Positions 1 to 7,775 of a stretch of DNA of 9,647 nt are shown piece by piece; positions within the stretch are counted from its first letter, which is position 1, and every line of letters begins with the position of its first letter. Under the pieces are notes generated by a model. It made no database searches. It was not told where the DNA came from and saw only the letters and a list, made by a program, of their open reading frames with translations. A program made the position numbers and the translations under genes. Origin of the DNA: Candidatus Omnitrophota bacterium (GTDB taxonomy: Bacteria; NPL-UPA2; BS750m-G34); NCBI GenBank assembly GCA_030640045.1, contig DAOWKF010000006.1, forward strand, positions 1 through 9,647. The letters are read 5' to 3'.

Positions 1-64
1 AATTTATTACGAGAAATGCAATGATGTGGTTTGTGAAATACTGTGGTAGTCTTTTGAGAAAGGA

Positions 65-838
65 TTAAAAACGGTTGGTGAGTCCTGCGCTCAGGCCTAC
101 TTCATCAATAAAACGGGCTTCTACGCTTAAGATTCCTGTTCCGCTGATAATATTTTCCCAATCAAAGGGGAAATCAAATCCCGCTGTAAGCCCTACTTTA
201 TTTTTATTTTTTCCCGAAAGATTATAATCAACGCTATTAACAGTAAACTTATTCCTTATTTCCCGATGTGCGAAAGTAACACCTATATAAGGGAAAAATG
301 GACCTAGTTTCAATTGAGAAAGTAAAGATGTCTGAATATTGTGCTCTCTATAAGAAGCTGAACGAATATCTCCTGTGTAAATATTTTCAACAATCCTGAC
401 CTCCTTAATGTCCGGGAAAGTACCATAGTACTGGCCATCTAAAATGAGCTTGAAGCCGCATGGCTCATATTCATATAGCCTGAGCATGAACCCGCCCCCA
501 AAGGCAAGTCCCCATTCCATCTCGTCTTCGATATTCGCTATTGTATCTTTATGCTCAAGATGAGATGTGCCAAGCCGCACATAAAAATCCAGGAAATCAT
601 TTACATTTACTGTGCCTTTCAAAAAGAACCATTCTCCCTTTTCAGTCTGATTATTATCAGACTTATCCGGAGATATATCGCTTTCAAAAACAAAATTTGT
701 CTCCAGGCTTAACTGCCCTTGATTATGCTCTGCCTCTTCTCTCATTACCCCTACAGGATTACCACTCATGATAGCCCAGGATGGAGCTGCGATAATTAAA
801 AACACCCCAACTGCTAAAGTTTTTAAAAGTCTATTCAT
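65..838 (-). CDS. Secreted, probable outer-membrane beta-barrel protein
   Basis: This encodes 257 residues. A classical signal peptide is visible: MNRLLK, then a hydrophobic core at about residues 7-18, then PSWA, with cleavage likely after Ala22. The mature part is rich in alternating hydrophobic/polar stretches that look like beta strands, with Gly- and aromatic-rich segments (about 100-190), and it ends in Phe (TNRF), the usual C-terminal signal of outer-membrane barrels. No enzymatic motif is seen and I do not recognise a named family. I infer a small outer-membrane barrel, role unknown. It lies 19 nt after rpsI on the same strand with no obvious terminator between, so it may be read from the rplM-rpsI promoter. 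Only a weak A-rich, AAAGAAA-like ribosome site precedes the ATG. It could instead be a soluble periplasmic beta protein. Confidence 0.75.
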   Translation of the reverse strand: MNRLLKTLAVGVFLIIAAPSWAIMSGNPVGVMREEAEHNQGQLSLETNFVFESDISPDKSDNNQTEKGEWFFLKGTVNVNDFLDFYVRLGTSHLEHKDTIANIEDEMEWGLAFGGGFMLRLYEYEPCGFKLILDGQYYGTFPDIKEVRIVENIYTGDIRSASYREHNIQTSLLSQLKLGPFFPYIGVTFAHREIRNKFTVNSVDYNLSGKNKNKVGLTAGFDFPFDWENIISGTGILSVEARFIDEVGLSAGLTNRF

Positions 839-857
839 TGAATTTCTTTTTTATATC

Positions 858-1256
858 TTACCGTTTAGAGAACTGGAAACGTGCCCGGGCTGAACGAAGA
901 CCGTATTTCTTCCTCTCTTTTTTTCTGGCATCCCGCGTGAGGAACCCCTTTTGCTTGAGGATACTTTTAAAACTGTCATCGCTCGTCAAAAGTGCCCGGC
1001 TTATACCCAACCGCACTGCCTCAGCCTGGCTGGAAATCCCCCCGCCGAAAACCTGCGCACGAACATTAAATTTACCATCGGTCTTGGTCAAGACAAGAGG
1101 AGCCTTAAAGACCGTAATCAGATTCTGGCGCTGAAAATAGTCCATAGGCTTGCGGCCATTCACCTGTATCTCGCCATTGCCGGGAAAAAGATAGACCTTG
1201 GCAATTGAGGTCTTTCTCTTCCCGGTACCGTAAAATTTTGTTTTTTCTATAGACAT
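858..1256 (-). CDS. rpsI: 30S ribosomal protein S9 (uS9)
   Basis: The 132-residue product matches uS9 throughout. The N-terminal part reads FYGTGKRKTSIAKVYLFPG and is followed by the INGRK-type motif (VNGRKPMDYF). The middle contains GGGISSQAEAVRLGISRAL. The basic C-terminal tail ends in QFSKR, the conserved end that reaches the ribosomal P site. Length is normal for the family (about 130). The ATG overlaps the rplM stop by one base (TAATG), so translation is probably coupled, as in the widespread rplM-rpsI pair. It functions in the small subunit head, contacting tRNA. Confidence 0.98.
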   Translation of the reverse strand: MSIEKTKFYGTGKRKTSIAKVYLFPGNGEIQVNGRKPMDYFQRQNLITVFKAPLVLTKTDGKFNVRAQVFGGGISSQAEAVRLGISRALLTSDDSFKSILKQKGFLTRDARKKERKKYGLRSARARFQFSKR

Positions 1257-1699
1257 TAAACTTTAAACTCCATGGGAACAGGCTGTTGGGCTGCGTGAGA
1301 ATGTTCGGGCCCGGCAAAGACCTTTAATTTTTTTATCATCTCTCTGGCAAGACGGTTTTTAGGAAGCATCCCTTTAACGGCCTGATGAATGACTTCCTCA
1401 GGCCGTCTATCCAGCATCTCTTCCAGCGTCCTTTTCTTTAATCCGCCATGATAACCGGAATAACTATAATACATTTTCTTTTTAAGCTTGTCCCCGGTAA
1501 CAGATATTTTTTTAGCGTTTACAACGACCACATAATCACCGGTATCAACATACGGAGTAAAGGTGCTTTTATTTTTTCCTCTCAGGACATTGGCTATTAT
1601 TACAGCCAATTTACCCGAGACCTTTCCCTCGGCATCGATGAGATACCATTTGCGCTCTTTCTCTACATCTTCTTTTTTAGCCAAAAATGTCTTCTGCAT
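1256..1699 (-). CDS. rplM: 50S ribosomal protein L13 (uL13)
   Basis: The product is 147 residues from the chosen start MQKTFLAKKEDV. The family hallmarks are present: RKWYLIDAEGKVSGKLA near the N-terminus, the VDTGDYVVVVNA strand, the SGYHGGLKKRTLEEML block, and GMLPKNRLAREM. An in-frame ATG eight codons upstream (1723) was rejected because it would run through the -10 element of a perfect promoter and would add residues not seen in the family. With the chosen start, the predicted transcription start is only about 4 nt from the ATG, and there is no Shine-Dalgarno sequence. It is an early-assembling large-subunit protein and shares a one-base overlap with rpsI. Confidence 0.97.
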   Translation of the reverse strand: MQKTFLAKKEDVEKERKWYLIDAEGKVSGKLAVIIANVLRGKNKSTFTPYVDTGDYVVVVNAKKISVTGDKLKKKMYYSYSGYHGGLKKRTLEEMLDRRPEEVIHQAVKGMLPKNRLAREMIKKLKVFAGPEHSHAAQQPVPMEFKV

Positions 1700-1709
1700 G
1701 GTAAAGATA

Positions 1710-1738
1710 ATTATATGCCACACATATTTCTATGTCAA
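1710..1738 (-). promoter_or_regulatory. Perfect-consensus sigma70-type promoter for rplM-rpsI
   Basis: On the minus strand, TTGACA (1738-1733) and TATAAT (1715-1710) are separated by exactly 17 bases. Both hexamers match the consensus fully. The -35 lies within the last codons and stop of queF. The -10 ends 10 bases before the rplM ATG, which predicts a 5' leader of only about 3-5 nt. Confidence 0.85.
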
Positions 1739-2176
1739 GCAGAATCGGCCTCCATATTCTACCTCCACCTTTGCTGAGATCCCGCCCCGCTGGTGCCAGA
1801 GGGTAACAATCTTAACCCAACGCGGCCTTACTGTTTTAACAAAATTCTCCATAATTTTATTTGTAGCATGTTCCTGAAAGACAGGAAGATTGCGGTACGC
1901 ATTTAGATAAAGTTTCAGGGATTTTTCTTCAACTAAGTATCTCCCTGGTTTATATTGGATGATGATTTCAGCAAAATCAGGAAGACCTGTCTTGGGGCAT
2001 ACTGAGATAAATTCATTTGTTTTTAATTCTACGAAATAATCCTTATCTTTGTACTTATTTTCAATAGTCCGAAGGCCAGGGCTAATTACAAGACTACGGA
2101 TAGAGCCCTGCCTACCCTTATACCCCCCTAAATCGAAGGATATTTTTTTATTCCTTATCCTTTTTGAATTTTTCAA
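1730..2176 (-). CDS. queF: NADPH-dependent 7-cyano-7-deazaguanine (preQ0) reductase
   Basis: QueF reduces the nitrile preQ0 to the amine preQ1 for queuosine, which is placed in tRNAs with GUN anticodons. The 148-residue product carries the short-type QueF signatures. Cys60 lies in ISVCPKTGLPDF (the thioimide-forming cysteine, with Asp67 after it). The family motif EEKSLKLY (83-90) is followed by AYRN. Glu102 sits in FQEH, where many members have FHE, so the usual His is Gln here. RGGIS is near the C-terminus. The start is TTG; no in-frame ATG or GTG offers a better one. The only strong ribosome site (GGAGG, 2194-2198) sits 17 nt upstream, unusually far; a nearer A/G-rich AAAGAAAG may serve instead. 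It follows tRNA-Lys, and its 3' end contains the rplM -35 box. Confidence 0.95.
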   Translation of the reverse strand: MKNSKRIRNKKISFDLGGYKGRQGSIRSLVISPGLRTIENKYKDKDYFVELKTNEFISVCPKTGLPDFAEIIIQYKPGRYLVEEKSLKLYLNAYRNLPVFQEHATNKIMENFVKTVRPRWVKIVTLWHQRGGISAKVEVEYGGRFCLT

Positions 2177-2207
2177 TTTGTCTTTCTTTATTACCTCCGT
2201 AAAAAAA

Positions 2208-4048
<1,841 letters not shown>

Positions 4049-4049
<1 letters not shown>

Positions 4050-5302
4050 TATAAATACTCCCTCGGATCAGTAATCTCTCCTGTTAAGGCTGACGCAGCG
4101 CAAGTAGCAGGAGAGGCGAGATAGATAAAGGCATTGGGGTTTCCCATTCTTCCTGTAAAATTACGATTCTGAGTAGAGAGACACACTTCTTCATCTCCCA
4201 GGATTCCTCCGTGGACACCCACGCATGGCCCGCAGCCCGGTGGTAATAAAACTATCCCGGCCTCAAGCAGAATAGATATAATCCCCTTTTCCTCTGCCTC
4301 TAAAAGAATCTCGCGGGATGCCGGCGCTACCAGAACCCTTACGCCCTTCCTGCACCTGCGGCCTTTTAAAATTTTAGCCGCAACCTCTAAATCTTCAAGT
4401 CTTCCGTTTGTGCAGGTGCCTATGAAAATCTGGTCTAATTTTTTCCCCCTGACATCCGATACAGTCCTGACATTGTCAACTGTATGAGGCAGGGCTACAA
4501 GCGGGATAAGTCTGGAAACATTTTCCATAAGTATTATCTCGAAATGCGCATGATTATCAGAAGTAAGAGACTTAAAATCCTTTCCCCTCCCCTGTCTTTT
4601 TAGATATTTACGGGTTACTGAATCCGCTGAAAATATCCCGGCTTTCGCTCCTACTTCAACTGCCATGTTGGCTATGGTAAGCCTTCCGGACATACTCATT
4701 TTCCTGATAGTCTCTCCATGGAATTCCAGGGTCTTATACGTAGCACCTTCTGCCCCAATGCGTCTTGCGAGGTTAAGGATAAGGTCCTTCGGGTAAACCC
4801 CCTTAGGGAATTCTCCGGATACATCCACCCTTATAGTCTCCGGGACCTTAAGCCACGTCTCTCCGGTTGCCATGGCGCAGGCCAGGTCTGTTGACCCCAT
4901 ACCGGTGCCGAAAGCAGTAAGTGCGCCGGCAGTGCACGAATGTGAATCAGCGCCAATGATAATCTGTCCGGGCCCGGCATATCTTTCAGCTACTATCTCA
5001 TGGATAATACCTTCACCTACATCATAGAGAATTGCCCCTGTCTTTTTACAGAAATTGCGTATTATCGCATGGGAGTTTGAAAGCTCCTGTCTGGGACTCG
5101 GGCTGGCGTGGTCGATAAAGAAAATAGTCCTCTCGGGCTTAAAAAGTTTTTTTGCACCTATCTCTTCAAATTTCCTTATTCCCAGAGGTCCGGTACCGTC
5201 CTGAAGCACAAAAAGATCCACGCCGGCAATAGCAATGCTGCCGGGAGAAACCTCCTCCCGGCTATGCGCGCTTATTATCTTCTCGGTTATCGTTCTATTC
5301 AC
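4049..5302 (-). CDS. leuC: LeuC/HacA-type dehydratase large subunit, aconitase superfamily
   Basis: The 417-residue product is the iron-sulfur subunit of an isopropylmalate isomerase/homoaconitase-type enzyme. GADSHSCTAGAL (118-129) is the substrate-site motif. The three cluster cysteines are Cys297 (in GTCTNGR) and Cys357 and Cys360 (in GCGPCVG). NRNFTGRMG (379-387) is the second family signature. The length fits the 415-430 residue prokaryotic stand-alone type, not full aconitase. The start is GTG, not ATG, and overlaps the upstream synthase stop as GTGA. No strong ribosome site precedes it, so translational coupling is likely. The family motifs show an active dehydratase but do not fix the substrate: 2-isopropylmalate, homocitrate and related acids are all possible. 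Confidence 0.9.
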
Positions 5303-6534
5303 GGTTTAACTGTCATTATCTTTCTGGCGAATTCAGGATACTTAGCAATGAATTTAAGCTCGTCATTAGTAAGGGGCTTCTGGGTATGGACATTTGCATA
5401 TCGGACAAGCTCTAGAATCTTAGCTGCCTCTTTATCATTTTTAAATGGCACCTCAAGTCTTTCATAGATATTTCTAAAACCCTTAATCCCGCTATATTCT
5501 CCGGCAATAATCTGGCGGCCTGTCTCAACAAACTCCGGCTCACCCCTTCCCAATTCTTCATAATCATAGAGTTCATAATTGCGCCTGTCTTTTAATGCGC
5601 CGTCAGCGTGTATCCCTGACGCATGGGAAAAGGCATTTGCCCCTACCCCCGGCTGATTTATAGCCAGCGGCACACCAAATGCATACGCGCCAAAATTGGC
5701 GAGATTCCAGGCCCTGGACAGGTCTATCTTTTTATCCAGGGTATATCTATTGCCGAACCCGCTGGATTTTCGTAACGCCAGAATCACAGAGGTGAGGTCA
5801 GCATTTCCAGCGCGCTCACCAAGGCCATTAACAGTGGTATTGATATAGGCATCCACCCCTCCGTCTATAGCCCCTTTAGCGCCCATAACAGAGGTAGCTA
5901 CCCCCATGCCGAGGTCATTGTGGCAGTGAAGCTCTATGGGCAGTTTTATTTCTTCTGCCAGAAGCTTTACCCTCTCATATATTGTCAGGGGGTCATCATA
6001 ACCCAGGGTATCGCAATAGCGGATGCGATCAGCCCCTGCCTTTTTTGCAGCCAGGCCAAACTTTATCAAAAAATCCATATGAGTCCTGGAGGCATCCTCG
6101 GCATTTACTCCAAGGATCTTTATCCCCTTCTGCCGGGCCAGTTTTACTGCCTCAACCATAGCCTTGATAACGCCGTCCCCTGACATCTTCCCGCGAAACT
6201 TCCCCTTAATCATCTGGTCTGAGGTAGAGATCGAGACATTGAGATTTCTAACTTTAGTTAAACGAAGCGCCTCTTTCACATCCGCAGGAATTGCCCTTAT
6301 CCAGCCGGAGAGAATAATATTATTTTTAAACACGCGCTTTTTTACCATCTCCAGATTCGCGTTTATGTAATTGGTTTCGTGTTTTGTTACCGGAAAACCA
6401 AATTCACTTTGATGCACCCCCATCTCGTCGAGATAGAGGTTAATCATGGTCTTCTCTAACTTTGCGAGCCCCAGCCTCGCAGTCTGCACCCCGTCCCTGT
6501 TAGTTACGTCTAAAATATAAATTTTTTTCTGCAT
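5299..6534 (-). CDS. Homocitrate/isopropylmalate synthase-family acyl-CoA condensing enzyme
   Basis: This 411-residue DRE-TIM enzyme condenses an acyl-CoA (normally acetyl-CoA) with a 2-oxo acid. The N-terminal motif LDVTNRDGVQT carries Arg13-Asp14. The metal ligands are in ELHCHND (His203, His205). GERAGN (239-244) and HASGIHADG (304-312) are family signatures. QSEFGFP (42-48) replaces the EAGFP-type strand usual in LeuA. There is no C-terminal leucine-binding regulatory domain (LeuA is about 515 residues), which points to a homocitrate-synthase-like or other short subclass, including possible Re-citrate or citramalate synthesis. It is first in a tightly overlapped operon with the LeuCD-type dehydratase. 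The ATG has AGGAGG (6552-6547) and a nearer AAGGA. The exact substrate is not decided by the sequence. Confidence 0.88.
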   Translation of the reverse strand: MQKKIYILDVTNRDGVQTARLGLAKLEKTMINLYLDEMGVHQSEFGFPVTKHETNYINANLEMVKKRVFKNNIILSGWIRAIPADVKEALRLTKVRNLNVSISTSDQMIKGKFRGKMSGDGVIKAMVEAVKLARQKGIKILGVNAEDASRTHMDFLIKFGLAAKKAGADRIRYCDTLGYDDPLTIYERVKLLAEEIKLPIELHCHNDLGMGVATSVMGAKGAIDGGVDAYINTTVNGLGERAGNADLTSVILALRKSSGFGNRYTLDKKIDLSRAWNLANFGAYAFGVPLAINQPGVGANAFSHASGIHADGALKDRRNYELYDYEELGRGEPEFVETGRQIIAGEYSGIKGFRNIYERLEVPFKNDKEAAKILELVRYANVHTQKPLTNDELKFIAKYPEFARKIMTVKP

Positions 6535-6564
6535 GTATTTCCTTTACCTCCTAACTATCAATTC

Positions 6565-6593
6565 AAGATACCACAAGTTCTAAATAAATTCAA
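6565..6593 (-). promoter_or_regulatory. Promoter for the synthase-dehydratase-purA operon
   Basis: On the minus strand, TTGAAT (6593-6588) and TATCTT (6570-6565) are 17 bases apart. The predicted start of transcription is near 6558, giving a leader of about 24 nt that contains AGGAGG (6552-6547) before the ATG at 6534. This is the only promoter in the window that gives a conventional leader with a Shine-Dalgarno sequence. Confidence 0.6.
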
Positions 6594-6700
6594 GCAGTTT
6601 TTGAAAAAGGTGGTTTTTGCTATCGAATATGATATGATCTCATTGAAATAGGTGGAAGGTATGGATTTATCAAGCGTGCCGTAAAATCCCTTGATTTATC

Positions 6701-6728
6701 TATGAAAAATTAACATATGAAAAATTAA
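6701..6728 (+). repeat. Direct repeat, two copies of a 13-bp unit
   Basis: TATGAAAAATTAA occurs at 6701-6713 and again, identically, at 6716-6728 (15-base period), just upstream of the hicAB promoter -35. It may be a regulator or curvature element; the function is unknown. Confidence 0.7.
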
Positions 6729-6731
6729 TGC

Positions 6732-6759
6732 TTGACAAATGATATTATTGTGATATCAT
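6732..6759 (+). promoter_or_regulatory. hicAB promoter with palindromic operator candidate
   Basis: TTGACA (6732-6737) and TATCAT (6754-6759) are 16 bases apart. A perfect inverted repeat, ATGATAT (6739-6745) and ATATCAT (6753-6759) with a 7-base spacer, fills the spacer and covers the -10. HicB proteins commonly repress their own promoters, so this is a natural operator candidate. The transcription start predicted from the -10 falls on the hicA GTG itself. Confidence 0.7.
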
Positions 6760-6765
6760 ATTGCT

Positions 6766-6963
6766 GTGGCGCGAAAAATACGACAACTTATTGTAGATTT
6801 AGAAAGAGTTGAATTTGTCAACATAGGCTGCAAATGTAGCCATAGGAACTTCTTGCATCCGAAGTGTCCTTACCTTGTTCGCTTGTCCGGGAACCCAGGA
6901 GCAGATGCATTGCCCTATCAGGAAAAGGCTGTAAAACGGGCATTAAAGGAGGTCTCGCAATGA
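6766..6963 (+). CDS. hicA: HicA-family mRNA interferase toxin
   Basis: This is a 65-residue protein of the HicA family, small double-stranded-RNA-binding-fold ribonucleases that cleave mRNA during translation. It keeps the pattern KIRQLIVDLE at the start, CSHRNF with the catalytic His26, and the C-terminal PYQEKAVKRAL helix. The start is GTG; the only in-frame options upstream are blocked by a TGA at 6751. No Shine-Dalgarno precedes it. Residues that are usually Gly in the closest subfamily, as I recall it (GGKGSHR, HPKG), are Cys here (Cys22, Cys24, Cys34), and the KAGF element reads RVEF. This could mean drift or attenuation. It overlaps hicB as ATGA, in the usual toxin-first order. Confidence 0.88.
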   Translation: MARKIRQLIVDLERVEFVNIGCKCSHRNFLHPKCPYLVRLSGNPGADALPYQEKAVKRALKEVSQ

Positions 6964-7298
6964 GCAAAAAGACACATGACGATTATCTAAAAATTGTGGA
7001 GTGGTCGGAAGAGGACCAGTGCTATGTTGGTACCGCACCAAGCTTGATGTTAGGTGGTGTACACGGAAAGAGTCAGAAACATGTTTTCGATGAGCTATGT
7101 GAGGCAGTAAAAGAAGCGATACAAATACTCCGGGAAGAAGGTAGACCACTTCCGGCAGCAACGCTCGATCGAAAGTATTCCGGAAAGATAGCCTTAAGAA
7201 TCTCTCCCCAATTACATAAAATCCTTGCTGTGAAAGCATCCCAAGCTGGTGAGAGTATTAATAAGCTAATAAAACATGAATTAGAAGAAATCATATAG
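6960..7298 (+). CDS. hicB: HicB-family antitoxin with RHH-type C-terminal domain
   Basis: The antitoxin partner of HicA is 112 residues long. The N-terminal half (DYLKIVEWSEEDQCYVGT, then GLMLGGVHG-like SLMLGGVHG) is the degraded RNase H-like fold that binds and blocks the toxin. The C-terminal part (KIALRISPQLHKILAVKA, then SINKLIKHELEE) is a ribbon-helix-helix-type DNA-binding segment that probably represses the promoter. The reading frame is open further upstream to 6864, but the ATG at 6960 was chosen because a strong ribosome site (AAAGGAGG) lies 9 nt before it and because the family begins there. It overlaps hicA by four bases (ATGA). The module appears complete. Confidence 0.92.
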   Translation: MSKKTHDDYLKIVEWSEEDQCYVGTAPSLMLGGVHGKSQKHVFDELCEAVKEAIQILREEGRPLPAATLDRKYSGKIALRISPQLHKILAVKASQAGESINKLIKHELEEII

Positions 7299-7345
7299 AA
7301 CCCCCCTGGATCCGTGCGTTTTGCGACGTTTCAGGCTTCTTTCCT

Positions 7346-7385
7346 AAAAAAAATATTGCGTAAAACTCTTAACGTCACTTTTTTT
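7346..7385. terminator. Possible weak bidirectional terminator
   Basis: A short imperfect stem (7359-7374, CGTAAA and TTAACG with one mismatch) is flanked by A8 on the left and T7 on the right, between the convergent hicB and the minus-strand gene remnants. The stem has only two G-C pairs, so this is a tentative call. Confidence 0.25.
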
Positions 7386-7410
7386 ACAAGGATAGGGGCA
7401 GCTGTATTAG

Positions 7411-7618
7411 TTATGTGGCTATTCCCCACTCAATTCGGCCTAAAAGATGCACAATCTCCTGAATACCTAAAGGCCCTTGGGGGCTATATTACCTCTAAAG
7501 GGGTTTTGTCCCCCAATGACTCATTAGGGGTGTTTAGCCATTGTTTTTCCATACCTTCTTTGATTACACCTTCCACCTTATCTAAGAGGTTGTGTATCGT
7601 CTTGTACGTCAGGTATTC
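7411..7618 (-). pseudogene. Remnant of a MbcA/ParS-like (DUF2384-type) antitoxin
   Basis: The minus-strand frame gives KVEGVIKEGMEKQWL followed by NTPNESLGDKTPLEVI, then a TAG stop at 7486-7484. A short way on, in another frame, GIQEIVHLLGRIEWGIAT ends in TAA at 7413-7411. The WLNTPN..LG.KTPLE block followed by a LL.RIE.G helix is the layout of the toxin-binding domain of Xre/MbcA/ParS antitoxins. The two pieces read as one C-terminal domain broken by a frameshift and stop. The upstream half of the gene is missing: the frame instead runs into the NYN remnant at about 7595-7618. No start or ribosome site is evident. The family assignment is from memory of the motif, so moderate. Confidence 0.55.
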
Positions 7619-7739
7619 CGGTATAAAAGCGCATTCCGTTTAAAACCCAGCCTTGAGATGCGCATATTTTTTCAGATAATAATTTAATATCGTAATTTGG
7701 ATAGTTATATCCAAAAGCATCCTTAGCAGCATAGTAACC
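7578..7739 (-). pseudogene. Internal fragment of an NYN-domain (PIN-like) nuclease
   Basis: Fifty-three codons on the minus strand encode GYYAAKDAFGYNYPNYD, then KICASQGWVLNGMRFYTGIP and DVQDD, and end in TAA. NYN-domain proteins commonly have DGFNLY..AKDAFGY.YPNYD followed by QGW.L..VRFYTGVPD..D. The catalytic N-terminal Asp segment and everything after the first third are absent, so this cannot be a working enzyme. Its 3' end is joined to the antitoxin remnant in a different frame. It lies 34 nt beyond the ATPase stop in the same frame but is not fused to it. Confidence 0.6.
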
Positions 7740-7775
7740 ACACCTAACTAGATGTGGTACAGAAGGGGTTGAGAG

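Noticed and set aside
1..64. Left edge of the window
   Set aside because: No gene, terminator or repeat can be supported in these 64 bases.
1700..1723. Upstream ATG giving rplM eight extra residues
   Set aside because: Those codons overlap the perfect -10 box and predicted transcription start, and uL13 proteins begin near MQKTF.
6601..6633. Possible plus-strand promoter TTGAAA with TATGAT
   Set aside because: The spacing is 21 bases, too long for a sigma70 promoter; alternatives have poor hexamers.
6661..6684. Seven-codon frame MDLSSVP preceded by a GGTGGAAGG site in the 6541-6765 intergenic region
   Set aside because: Too short to support, and no promoter with good spacing precedes it. 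The rest of 6600-6700 shows no gene.
6864..6959. Longer hicB reading frame starting inside hicA
   Set aside because: The family starts at MSKKTHDDY, and an AAAGGAGG site and the ATGA overlap mark 6960 as the start.
7299..7345. Imperfect CCTG...CAGG symmetry after hicB, considered as a REP-like repeat or terminator
   Set aside because: The stem is only four clear pairs with a long loop and has no second copy in the window.
7314..7643. Plus-strand 109-codon open frame starting with GTG after hicB
   Set aside because: It has no ribosome site and no recognisable family, and it lies antisense to the NYN and antitoxin remnants, whose protein-level motifs are far more convincing.
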